Below are positions 1 to 6,801 of a DNA stretch of 12,902 bases, one piece after another (within the stretch, counting starts at the first letter, position 1; every line of letters begins with the position of its first letter). The notes below the pieces were generated by a model, which saw only the letters and a program-made list of their open reading frames with translations, did not search any database and was not told where the DNA came from. The position numbers and the translations under genes are program-made. Origin of the DNA: JANNHP01 sp031404455 (GTDB taxonomy: Bacteria; Planctomycetota; JAJSAM01; JAJVHW01); NCBI GenBank assembly GCA_031404455.1, contig JANNHP010000262.1, forward strand, positions 1 through 12,902. Direction: 5' to 3'.

Positions 1-1
1 G

Positions 2-2779
2 ACGGACGCTGCGGGTTCAGCCGCGACGCGGACGATCACGCTGGCGATCGCCGCGCCCCTGACGACTCCGGCGGGTTCTCTGCCCGACTGGACGCAGGGC
101 CGCGACTACGGGACGCGCACGCTGACGACGACGGGCGGGACCGATGCCGTCACCTGGACGACGTCGGGGCTCCCTGCGGGACTCACGGCGTCCTTCGCCG
201 CGCGGACGCTCACGGTCGTCGGCACGCCGACCGCGACGGGGACGTTCGACGTCGTCGCGACGGCCGCCGACGGCGCGGGCTCGGTCGCGTCTCGCACGAT
301 CACCGTCGTCGTGGCCGCGCCGCTCACGACGCCGACCGGCTCGCTCCCCGGCTGGACGCAGGGCCGCGACTACGGCACGCGCACGCTGACGACGACCGGC
401 GGGACGAGTCCGTTCACTTGGACCGTGACGGGCCTGCCGTCGGGACTCGTCTCGACGCCGAACGGACGCTCGCTCTCCGTGCTCGGCACGCCGAACCAGA
501 CCGGCACGTCGAGCGCGACGCTCACGGTGACGGACGCGGCGGGATCGGCCGCGACCCTCGTGGTGTCGATCACGATCCACGCGCCGCTGTCGACGCCCGC
601 CGGGTCGCTGCCCGACTGGACCGAGGGCCGCGACTACGGCACGCGCACGCTGACGACGACCGGCGGCACCGACCCCGTGTCGTGGACGACGTCGGGGCTC
701 CCGCCCGGACTCGCGGCGTCCGGCACCGGCCGCACGCTGACCGTCACGGGCACGCCGACGACCGTCGGCACCTTCGACGTCGCCGCGACCGCGACAGATG
801 CGGCGGGATCGACGGCGACGCGGACGATCGTCGTCGTCGTCAATGCGCCGCTCACGCAGCCCGCGGGAACTGTCCCCGAGTGGACGATCGGCCGCGACTA
901 CGGCAGTCGCGCGATCACGACGACCGGCGGCACCGATCCCGTCACGTGGCAGGTGACGGGTCTCCCCGCGGGGCTTGCGACGTCGCAGAACGGCCGGACG
1001 CTCACGGTCACGGGCGTCCCGACGGCGGCGGGCACGTTCACGATCGGCGCGACGGCGACGGATGCGGCGGGGTCGTCGGCCTCGCGGCAGTTCACCGTCG
1101 TGATCAACCCGGCGCTCACCGCGCCGAGCGGGACCCTGCCCGACTGGACCGTCGGCCGCATCTACGGAGATCGCACCGTGACGGTCACGGGCGGCACGGA
1201 GCCCGTGACGTGGAGCGTGTCGGGTCTTCCCGTCGGACTCATCGGGACCGCGACCGGACGTACGTACGTGGTGGCGGGCACTCCGAGCGTCGCCGGGACG
1301 TACGTGGTGCTCGCGAACGTCACCGACGCGGCGGGCGCGACTTCGTCCGCAGCGTGGGTCGTCACGATCCACGCGACGCTCTCGGCTCCGGCCGGCGCCC
1401 TGCCGGACTGGACGATCGGCCGCGACTACGGCACGCGCACGCTGACGACGACGGGCGGCACCGACCCCGTGGCCTGGAACGTGACGGGGCTTCCGCCCGG
1501 ACTCTCGGGCAGCGCCTCGGGCCGTACTTACGCGATCACCGGCACGCCGACCGCGCCCGGCACGTACTCCGTCTCCGCGAACGTGGGCGACTTCGCCGGC
1601 GCGACCGCGTCCTTCGACTGGACGATCGTCGTCGCCGAGCCCGTCGCGATCGCGGACACACCGCTCCCGTCGTGGACGATCGGCCGCGCGTACTCGCAGA
1701 CGCTCGGCTCAACGGGCGGCACCGCGCCGCTGCGATGGGAACTGATCTTCGGCGGCGTTCCGGGTCTCTCGTTCGACGCCGTCCGCGCGACCTACGCGGG
1801 CATCCCGGCGGTGGCGGGCGAGTTCCCGGTCGCGTTCCGCGTGACGGACGCCGCGGGATCGGCGCACGAGCGCCAGTTCACGATCGTCGTCAACGAGTCG
1901 CTCGCGCTCACGGCCGACGTGCTCTCGTTCGCGTCGGAGCGGAGTCCCTACGCCGATCGCGTCGCGTGGACGGGCGGGACGTCGCCGGTCTCGCTGTCGA
2001 TCGTCTCGGCACCGGGCTCCGCACCCGCGTGGCTCTCACTCGACGCCGCGACCGGCGCACTCGGCGGCACGCCGGACGCCGCGGGCGTCCACGACTTCGA
2101 CGTCACGGTGACCGACTCGGCCGGAGCGACGGCGACGCGCACGTACCGGCTCGAGGTGGCGGCGGTCCTCGCGATCGACGACGACGTCAGCGAGGCGCTC
2201 ACCGTGGCCGCCGGGCAGACGCGTCTCCTCCTCGCCTTCGACGTGCTGCGCGGCAGTTCCGTCAAGCTGAAGCTCCAGCGCCTCGACAAGGCCGCGTTGC
2301 CTTACACCGCGCGCCTCGTCCACACCGACGGGACCGAGTTCGCGCTCGCGAAACCCGTGAAGGTGGCCGCGGCGAAGCGGGCGCTGACGATCTCGGTGCC
2401 GGCGGTCGCGGCGACCGACCGGTACTTCGTCTCGCTCGAAGGGCTCACCGGAGAGGTCCTCGACCTCGTCGCGACGCCGAAGGTGAAGTACCAGCGCCTC
2501 TTCCGCGGAATCCTGCCGCTCGCGGCAGCAGCCCACGCCGACATCGCGTTCGCGGCGCCTGCGGGCGCGGAGGTCGTCGTGAAGGTGAAGGACGGCCGCG
2601 CCGTACGGTTCCTGCGGTTCACGCACGTCGGCTCGGCCGAGGCGATCCCGCTCGACGTCCCCGGGCCGAAGCTGAAGCTCGACGCGCTCACGCGCTGGGG
2701 CGAGTTCCTGCTGGAGTGCACCGGGAGCGAAGGCGCGCCCGCGACGCTGCGCTACGAGGTGACGGTCAGGCCGAAGTAG
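2..2779 (+). CDS. Ig-like repeat surface protein, C-terminal part (5' end outside window)
   Basis: The frame is open from the first bases to a TAG at 2777-2779, giving 925 visible residues; the start lies upstream. Most of it is tandem ~88-residue beta-sandwich units resembling the putative Ig domain family He_PIG. Each has a W-T-x-G-R-D-Y opening, a T-G-G-T-D-P turn, a G-L-P-x-G-L loop, a G-T-P-T-x-x-G-T strand and a closing T-D-A-A-G. Eight units are visible plus the tail of an earlier one; the eighth is divergent. From about 2160 to the end there are two different beta-rich modules that look like pre-peptidase-C-type domains. Proteins of this build are usually secreted or displayed and act in adhesion or as spacers, but no catalytic or ligand motif is visible here, so the role is inferred from architecture only. 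The signal peptide would lie outside the window. Confidence 0.85.
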   Translation, partial: TDAAGSAATRTITLAIAAPLTTPAGSLPDWTQGRDYGTRTLTTTGGTDAVTWTTSGLPAGLTASFAARTLTVVGTPTATGTFDVVATAADGAGSVASRTITVVVAAPLTTPTGSLPGWTQGRDYGTRTLTTTGGTSPFTWTVTGLPSGLVSTPNGRSLSVLGTPNQTGTSSATLTVTDAAGSAATLVVSITIHAPLSTPAGSLPDWTEGRDYGTRTLTTTGGTDPVSWTTSGLPPGLAASGTGRTLTVTGTPTTVGTFDVAATATDAAGSTATRTIVVVVNAPLTQPAGTVPEWTIGRDYGSRAITTTGGTDPVTWQVTGLPAGLATSQNGRTLTVTGVPTAAGTFTIGATATDAAGSSASRQFTVVINPALTAPSGTLPDWTVGRIYGDRTVTVTGGTEPVTWSVSGLPVGLIGTATGRTYVVAGTPSVAGTYVVLANVTDAAGATSSAAWVVTIHATLSAPAGALPDWTIGRDYGTRTLTTTGGTDPVAWNVTGLPPGLSGSASGRTYAITGTPTAPGTYSVSANVGDFAGATASFDWTIVVAEPVAIADTPLPSWTIGRAYSQTLGSTGGTAPLRWELIFGGVPGLSFDAVRATYAGIPAVAGEFPVAFRVTDAAGSAHERQFTIVVNESLALTADVLSFASERSPYADRVAWTGGTSPVSLSIVSAPGSAPAWLSLDAATGALGGTPDAAGVHDFDVTVTDSAGATATRTYRLEVAAVLAIDDDVSEALTVAAGQTRLLLAFDVLRGSSVKLKLQRLDKAALPYTARLVHTDGTEFALAKPVKVAAAKRALTISVPAVAATDRYFVSLEGLTGEVLDLVATPKVKYQRLFRGILPLAAAAHADIAFAAPAGAEVVVKVKDGRAVRFLRFTHVGSAEAIPLDVPGPKLKLDALTRWGEFLLECTGSEGAPATLRYEVTVRPK
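98..1945 (+). repeat. Seven in-gene tandem repeats with exact 264-bp period
   Basis: The marker GGCCGC at the G-R of the G-R-D-Y motif occurs at 98, 362, 626, 890, 1154, 1418 and 1682, which is always 264 bp (88 codons) apart. Several copies are near-identical in DNA around this marker and in the following threonine-rich stretch. The next unit, centred near 1950, is divergent and about 86 codons from its neighbour. These are coding repeats of the Ig-like protein, not a CRISPR array: the unit is long and there are no unrelated spacers. Confidence 0.9.
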
Positions 2780-2811
2780 GCGCACGGCGGTCCCGCGACG
2801 CCGGCGGTCCA

Positions 2812-2830
2812 GGCGGGCTCGAATCCCGCC
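2812..2830 (+). other. Hairpin resembling a tRNA T-arm, possible terminator
   Basis: The six bases at 2812-2817 (GGCGGG) pair perfectly with 2825-2830 (CCCGCC) around a 7-nt loop, CTCGAAT. The inner 5-bp stem and loop read like a tRNA T-arm (T55, C56, G57 and A58 present, G53-C61 closing pair) except that base 54 is C instead of T. In addition 2779-2783 (GGCGC) is complementary to 2831-2835 (GCGCC) in acceptor-like positions. Only about 58 nt separate these ends, and no anticodon arm or CCA is visible, so this is not a complete tRNA. It sits 33 nt after the stop of the Ig-repeat gene and could act as a terminator hairpin, although no T-run follows. Confidence 0.4.
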
Positions 2831-2905
2831 GCGCCGCGTGACCCAGGTCCCTCTCCCGGTCGAGCGGCGCTTCGTCCGCGGGGCGCCGCGGGGAAGCATG
2901 GGGGC

Positions 2906-5029
2906 ATGTCCAGACCCCACGCCCTCGACGGACTCTTCCGGCCGCGCTCGGTCGCGATCATCGGCGCCTCGCGCAAGAAGGGCCACCTCGCGCGCGAACT
3001 GCTGCACAACCTCATCGTCCACGAGTTCCAGGGGAAGATCTTCCCCGTCAACCCGAACGCCGACGTCATCCACTCGATCAAGTGCTACCCGTCGGTCGGG
3101 GCGATCCCCGACGAGGTGGACCTCGCCATGATCATCGTGCCGCGCGACCACGTGCTCGCCGCGGCGGAGGACTGCGGGAAGAAGGGCGTCAAGGGGATGG
3201 TCGTCATCAGCTCGGGCTTCCGCGAGGTGGGGCCCGCGGGCGTCGAGCGCGAGAAGAAGCTGATCGACATCTGCCGCCGATACCACATGCGGATGATCGG
3301 CCCGAACTGCATGGGCATCCTCAACACCGACCCGGCGTACCAGTTGAACGCCACGTTCGCGGGCACGTATCCGAGGCGAGGACCCATCGGGTTCCTGTCG
3401 CAGTCGGGCGCGATGGGTGCGGCACTCCTCGCGCACGCCGATTCGCTCGGCCTCGGCATGTCGATGTTCGCGTCGATGGGCAACAAGGCCGACGTCTCGG
3501 GCAACGACCTCCTCGAGTACTGGGAGGACGATCCGGACACGAAGGTCGTGCTGATGTACCTCGAGAGCTTCGGCAACCCGCGCCACTTCACGACGATCGC
3601 CCGCCGTGTGACGAAGAAGATGCCGGTCGTCGCCGTGAAGGCGGGGCGCACGGCCGCGGGCGCCGCGGCGGCGGCGTCGCACACCGGGGCGCTCGCCGGG
3701 TCCGACGTCGCCGTCGATGCTCTGCTCTCGCAGTGCGGCGTCATCCGCGCGCAGACGGTGAACGAACTCTTCGACGTGGCGATGGCGTTCTCGTCGCAGC
3801 CCTTGCCGAAGGGGCGCCGCGTGGCGATCCTGACCGACGCGGGCGGCCCCGCGATCATGGCGACCGACGCGATCGTCGCGGCGGGGCTCGAGATGGCGGT
3901 CCTCGCGCCGGAGACGATGTCGAAGGTCGCGACGGGCCTCTCCGAGGACGCCTCGGTCAGGAACCCGGTCGACATGCTCGGCCACTCGGGCGGGGACGAC
4001 TACGCGCGCTGCCTGCCGCTCATCCTCGCGGACCCGGGCGTGGACGCCGTCATCGCCCTCTACGTGCCGCCGATCATGCACGACCCCGTCGAGGTCGCGC
4101 ACCGCATCTTCGAAGCGGCGCAGGGCAGCGACAAGCCGGTGCTCTGCGTGCTGATGGCGCACGACCAGGTCCTTGCCGCGGTGAAGAAGCGCGGCGGACC
4201 GACGCTGCCGATCTACGCGTTCCCCGAGGGCGCCGTGCGCGCGCTCGCCGCGATGGCGAAGTACCGCGAGATGCGCGACCGCGATCCGGGCAGCGTCCCG
4301 GACTTCCAGGTGGACCGCGCGGGCGCGGAGACGATCCTGCGCGGCGCCGCGAAAGAAGGGCGCGAGCACCTGGCACTCGACGAGGCGCAGCGCGTGCTCG
4401 CCTGCTACGGCCTGCGCTTCGCGAAGTCGAAGCTCGTGAAGACGCGGGACGGCCTGCGCGCGGCGCTGCGCGAGGTGGGCACGCCCGTCGTCCTGAAGAT
4501 CAGCTCGTCCGACATCGTCCACAAGACGGAGATCGGCGGCGTCGTCACGAACGTCGGCTCGCCCGACGAAGCGGCGGTGGCCTTCGACGCGTTGCTCCAC
4601 CGCGCGAAGACCGCGTTCCCCGACGCGCGCATCGACGGCGTGCTCGTCCAGGAGATGGTCCGCGGCGGCCGCGAGATGATCCTCGGCATGACGCTCGACC
4701 GGAGCTTCGGCCCGCTGCTCATGGCCGGACTCGGCGGCGTCTACGTGGAGGTGCTGAAGGACGTGGCGTTCCGCGTCCACCCGATCACCGACCGCGACGC
4801 GCGGGAGATGGTCGAGAGCCTTCGCGCGGCGCCGCTGCTCCGCGGCGTGCGCGGCGAGAAGGCAGTGTCGATCGAGGCCTACGTCGAGGCCCTGCTCCGC
4901 GTGGACCGTCTCGTCTCGGACTTCCACGGCCTCATGGAGCTCGACGTCAACCCGTTCATGCTCGGCGAGACGGCCGAGGAGAGCGTTTCGCTCGACGCGC
5001 GCATCCGGATCGACCCGAAGGCGTTCTGA
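2906..5029 (+). CDS. ADP-forming acyl-CoA synthetase (acetate--CoA ligase type), fused alpha/beta
   Basis: A 707-residue protein of the NDP-forming acyl-CoA synthetase superfamily. These enzymes interconvert acyl-CoA + ADP + Pi and acid + CoA + ATP in the cytoplasm. In order it has an N-terminal CoA-binding Rossmann domain (V-A-I-I-G-A-S near residue 13, then V-N-P-N), succinyl-CoA-ligase-like domains with the phosphohistidine motif A-S-H-T-G-A-L-A-G-S-D (His259), and a C-terminal ATP-grasp domain with L-K-I-S-S-S-D-I-V-H-K-T-E-I-G-G (His539) and G-G-R-E-M-I-L-G-M. It ends after the ATP-grasp region, so it lacks the GNAT acetyltransferase domain of the longer PatZ/Pka proteins. The acyl substrate cannot be read from sequence. 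The start ATG 2906 gives the expected N-terminus; no strong Shine-Dalgarno is visible. Its TGA directly abuts the stop of the opposing gene. Confidence 0.93.
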   Translation: MSRPHALDGLFRPRSVAIIGASRKKGHLARELLHNLIVHEFQGKIFPVNPNADVIHSIKCYPSVGAIPDEVDLAMIIVPRDHVLAAAEDCGKKGVKGMVVISSGFREVGPAGVEREKKLIDICRRYHMRMIGPNCMGILNTDPAYQLNATFAGTYPRRGPIGFLSQSGAMGAALLAHADSLGLGMSMFASMGNKADVSGNDLLEYWEDDPDTKVVLMYLESFGNPRHFTTIARRVTKKMPVVAVKAGRTAAGAAAAASHTGALAGSDVAVDALLSQCGVIRAQTVNELFDVAMAFSSQPLPKGRRVAILTDAGGPAIMATDAIVAAGLEMAVLAPETMSKVATGLSEDASVRNPVDMLGHSGGDDYARCLPLILADPGVDAVIALYVPPIMHDPVEVAHRIFEAAQGSDKPVLCVLMAHDQVLAAVKKRGGPTLPIYAFPEGAVRALAAMAKYREMRDRDPGSVPDFQVDRAGAETILRGAAKEGREHLALDEAQRVLACYGLRFAKSKLVKTRDGLRAALREVGTPVVLKISSSDIVHKTEIGGVVTNVGSPDEAAVAFDALLHRAKTAFPDARIDGVLVQEMVRGGREMILGMTLDRSFGPLLMAGLGGVYVEVLKDVAFRVHPITDRDAREMVESLRAAPLLRGVRGEKAVSIEAYVEALLRVDRLVSDFHGLMELDVNPFMLGETAEESVSLDARIRIDPKAF

Positions 5030-5311
5030 TCAGCCGCTCTTGCGCTTGTAGTGACGGTGGCCGCCGCCCCACGCGCCGAAGTCGACGAGCAGCGCCACGA
5101 TCATGATCACGAGGTGCACCATGTTCGAGGTGCTCACGTCGCCCGACCAGTGGTGGATGGCGACGTAGGCGAGCGTCGTGTAGGGCAGCAGGAAGAAACC
5201 GAGGAGTGCGAGCCACCAGGGCTGGAGCACTCGCGTCCACTCGGTGAAGAGCCAGAGGAGGACGATCGTGAGGCGCGGGAGGAGCGCGCCGAGCAGGACG
5301 ACGAAGCACAT
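5030..5311 (-). CDS. Small membrane protein, three predicted helices
   Basis: A 93-residue protein that I do not recognise. Three hydrophobic segments are visible: about residues 3-21, 29-51 (with a W-W pair) and 64-80. They are followed by a short basic, histidine-containing tail (G-G-G-H-R-H-Y-K-R-K). An integral inner-membrane protein is the likely reading. The gene converges on the acyl-CoA synthetase with no spacer between the two stop codons. It diverges from the selenoprotein gene across 53 bp. There is no Shine-Dalgarno before ATG 5311, but a TAGACT hexamer ends 8 nt upstream, which would suit a leaderless mRNA. Hydrophobicity and coding continuity support a real gene; function is unknown. 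Confidence 0.7.
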   Translation of the reverse strand: MCFVVLLGALLPRLTIVLLWLFTEWTRVLQPWWLALLGFFLLPYTTLAYVAIHHWSGDVSTSNMVHLVIMIVALLVDFGAWGGGHRHYKRKSG

Positions 5312-5319
5312 GGCCGGGG

Positions 5320-5325
5320 AGTCTA
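5320..5325 (-). promoter_or_regulatory. Candidate -10 box for leaderless start of the small membrane protein
   Basis: On the minus strand TAGACT is followed by 8 nt and then the ATG at 5311. It matches TANNNT at the distance expected if transcription starts at the start codon. No Shine-Dalgarno is present. A TTGACA lies only 2 bp further upstream, too close to be its -35 partner. Confidence 0.4.
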
Positions 5326-5354
5326 CCTGTCAAGCCGCGGCAACGGGCCGCCGA

Positions 5355-5361
5355 AGAGGGA
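5355..5361 (+). promoter_or_regulatory. Shine-Dalgarno of the selenoprotein gene
   Basis: AGAGGGA ends 3 nt before ATG 5365. It supports this start, which also gives a perfect lipoprotein signal peptide. Confidence 0.6.
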
Positions 5362-5364
5362 GAC

Positions 5365-5799
5365 ATGCGAATCGCACTCGTCTCGATCGTGGCCGTCGCT
5401 GCGGCGCTCGTCGCCTGCGGCAAGGGCGGCGGCGCTTCCAAGTGGGCCGACCACAAGGGCGACATCCCGTTCGTCGTCGGGCAGGACGCGGGCATGCGGA
5501 GTGCGAAGGCGAGTGGCCGTCCGCCGATGTACTTCTTCACCGCGACCTGGTGACCCGGCTGCCGCACGTTGGCCGGTTCGGCCTTCAAGGACGCAGCGAC
5601 GGTCGCGAAGGTGAAGGCGACCTTCACGCCGATCCTCGTGGACGGCGACGACCCGGCGAACGCCGAGTTCGGAGCGAAGTACGCCCTGCGCTACTACCCG
5701 TCGGTCGTCTTCGCGGACATGGACGGGAAGCCCGTCGAGACGCTGAACCCCGCCTCGCCGGACGCGTTCAAGGCCGCCGTCGCGCGGCTCGCGAACTGA
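5365..5799 (+). CDS. Thioredoxin-like lipoprotein, predicted selenoprotein (UxxC)
   Basis: The 144-residue product is read through an in-frame TGA at 5551-5553. It opens with a lipoprotein signal (M-R-I-A-L-V...) and lipobox L15-V-A-C18, so it should be anchored outside the inner membrane. Residues from about 53 are a thioredoxin fold: the strand M-Y-F-F-T-A-T-W, then the TGA codon (residue 63), then P-G-C66, a helix, the strand T-P-I-L-V-D-G-D-D, and the cis-proline segment Y-Y-P-S-V-V-F-A-D-M-D-G-K. TGA falls exactly at the first Cys of W-C-x-x-C, giving W-U-P-G-C. The same frame continues to a second TGA at 5797-5799. A hairpin 17-29 nt after the TGA fits the bacterial SECIS model. Thioredoxin-like UxxC selenoproteins are known in bacteria. 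A nonsense mutation or sequencing error (TGC to TGA) is the main alternative. The likely role is thiol-disulfide or peroxide redox chemistry in the envelope. Confidence 0.8.
5571..5583 (+). promoter_or_regulatory. Candidate bacterial SECIS hairpin
   Basis: GGCC at 5571-5574 pairs with GGCC at 5580-5583 around the loop GGTTC. The loop begins 21 nt after the TGA and its first two bases are G, as in the published bacterial SECIS model (small stem, G among the first two loop bases, about 16-37 nt from UGA). The stem is only 4 bp before mismatches; TT 5569-5570 could add two weak pairs with AA 5587-5588. It would bind SelB; the base pairing is seen, the function is inferred. Confidence 0.55.
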
Positions 5800-5833
5800 T
5801 CCCGCTCGGTTCGGCGGGAGCGGCCTGCGCGAA

Positions 5834-5870
5834 GCCCCCCGTCGCGATCACGCAGACCGCGGCGGGGGGC
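5834..5870. terminator. Strong hairpin between convergent genes, bidirectional terminator
   Basis: Bases 5834-5845 pair with 5859-5870 in a 12-bp stem (one G-T wobble at 5842/5862) around a 13-nt loop. The stem contains a six-C/six-G run. It lies between the stop of the selenoprotein gene (5799) and the stop of the minus-strand secreted protein (5899), so it can end transcription from both sides. There is no T-run. A smaller 5-bp hairpin (5801-5805 with 5814-5818) precedes it. Confidence 0.65.
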
Positions 5871-5898
5871 GGGTTCGAGACGTCGGTCGCCGCAGGGG

Positions 5899-6615
5899 CT
5901 ACTGGACGGTCAGGTTGTAGGTCACGTCGACGGAGAAGCCGCCCGAGTTCTCCCCGTGGAACTGGACGGTGTGCGTCCCAGCGGAGAGCGCCGGCGAGTA
6001 CGCCCAGTATCCGTCGGAGACGGCGGGCTTCACCGTGCCCTGGAACTGGGAGCCGGTCAGTCCGAAGTACGCGTAGATACTGTCCGCCGCGGGCAGCGTG
6101 TAGCTGAACGTAGGCGACTTCGTGCGGAAGACCTCGATCGAGGCGCCGTCCACCTTCGCCCAGGCGACCGTCTTCGTGTCGATGCTGGCCTTCGCGAGTG
6201 CGCGCAGTTCGGGAACGCTGTAGTCCGTCACCGGGTCGACCGCGTTGTCCATCTCGAGGTTCAGCACGGGGAAGAAGAGTTCCTTGCCCGCGGGCACCGT
6301 GACGCTGCGCGTCGTCGTGCCGCCGAACGTCCCGGCGAGGAAGAAGTACTTGTTGCCGGGACCGATTCCGTTCGTCTGTCCGGCCGCGCCGTATGCGCCG
6401 GTGCCGTCGAGCACCGGGTTCGTGTTCGTGCCGCCCACGTCCACGGCGGGCTGCGAGTACACCCACTTCCACCAATCGGCGGACAGCTCGGCGTACTTGC
6501 CTTCGCCATGCTGTTCCTTGCCGTTGCTCCCCGCCAACGCGGGAGACCGGGCCGTCAGTGCGACGGCAGACGCAGCGCTGCCGAACAGCGCCGCCGCGAT
6601 CCACTTCCTCTGCAT
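5899..6615 (-). CDS. Secreted protein of a conserved uncharacterised family
   Basis: A 238-residue protein. ATG 6615 was chosen over the ATG 60 nt upstream because a strong GGAGGAGGG sits 6 nt before it and the product then begins with a clean Sec signal peptide (M-Q-R-K-W, hydrophobic core, cleavage after S-P-A-L-A near residue 28). The mature part starts with a conserved-looking S-A-D-W-W-K-W-V-Y-S-Q-P segment. Then come N-P-V-L-D, F-L-A-G-T-F-G-G-T-T-T-R, V-P-A-G-K-E-L-F-F-P-V, and a C-terminal beta-rich part with S-A-G-T-H-T-V-Q-F-H-G. I remember similar secreted proteins annotated only as hypothetical, for example in alphaproteobacteria. The fold looks all-beta and extracytoplasmic; no catalytic residues can be assigned. 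It is transcribed in the same direction as gmhA but 186 bp downstream, so probably has its own promoter. Confidence 0.85.
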   Translation of the reverse strand: MQRKWIAAALFGSAASAVALTARSPALAGSNGKEQHGEGKYAELSADWWKWVYSQPAVDVGGTNTNPVLDGTGAYGAAGQTNGIGPGNKYFFLAGTFGGTTTRSVTVPAGKELFFPVLNLEMDNAVDPVTDYSVPELRALAKASIDTKTVAWAKVDGASIEVFRTKSPTFSYTLPAADSIYAYFGLTGSQFQGTVKPAVSDGYWAYSPALSAGTHTVQFHGENSGGFSVDVTYNLTVQ

Positions 6616-6621
6616 TCGATG

Positions 6622-6630
6622 CCCTCCTCC
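6622..6630 (-). promoter_or_regulatory. Strong Shine-Dalgarno deciding the start at 6615
   Basis: On the minus strand GGAGGAGGG is followed by 6 nt and then ATG 6615. This excludes the longer reading that begins at 6675. Confidence 0.8.
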
Positions 6631-6749
6631 GACGCCGGAGCGAAGACCGGATGGTCCCTCCCCGGAGCCGTCCATTCGTCCCCGGCGCCCCCGCGCCGGA
6701 TTGCCGCAAAGTCTGCGCCTTCGCGGATACGCGGGTCAATCGCGGAATC

Positions 6750-6770
6750 CAACGCACCGGCCGGGCGTTG
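6750..6770 (-). terminator. Weak candidate hairpin downstream of gmhA
   Basis: CAACGC at 6750-6755 pairs with GCGTTG at 6765-6770 around a 9-nt loop that is itself CCGG-rich. It is 32 nt past the end of gmhA on the minus strand and could be its terminator. No T-run follows. I saw no other clear signal in the 186-bp gap at 6616-6801 apart from the Shine-Dalgarno at its left end. Confidence 0.3.
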
Positions 6771-6801
6771 CGCAGCAGGCTCGGATCCCCCGCGAACTTT
6801 C

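Noticed and set aside
17..1372. 451-codon open frame on the minus strand opposite the Ig repeats
   Set aside because: Its Arg/Asp-rich product is the mirror of a GC-rich repeat array; the plus-strand frame has clear domain structure.
98..1945. CRISPR array
   Set aside because: The 264-bp repeat unit is coding, too long, and has no unique spacers.
2779..2836. Complete tRNA gene
   Set aside because: Only about 58 nt between the possible acceptor strands, no anticodon arm, no CCA and C in place of T54.
418..2841. 807-codon plus-strand frame overlapping the Ig-repeat gene
   Set aside because: Arg/His/Asp-rich shadow in another frame of the same repeats, with no recognisable fold.
2036..4927. 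963-codon minus-strand frame opposite the acyl-CoA synthetase
   Set aside because: Low-complexity Arg/His/Val product typical of antisense frames at high GC; the plus strand encodes a conserved enzyme.
5328..5333. Minus-strand TTGACA as a -35 box for the small membrane gene
   Set aside because: It is only 16 nt from the start codon and 2 nt from the TAGACT hexamer; the matching -10 would fall inside the coding sequence.
5551..5553. TGA read as tryptophan (alternative genetic code)
   Set aside because: TGA ends several other genes here (5027-5029, 5797-5799, 11643-11645) and Trp would not fit the Cys position of the redox motif.
5569..5799. Separate 76-residue protein starting at TTG 5569
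   Set aside because: It would begin inside a thioredoxin fold, lacking the first strand and both active-site residues, and has no Shine-Dalgarno. Reading through the TGA explains it better.
6555..6752. 65-codon minus-strand frame in the gap upstream of the secreted protein
   Set aside because: It overlaps the Shine-Dalgarno and signal peptide of the real gene and has no ribosome-binding site or recognisable features.
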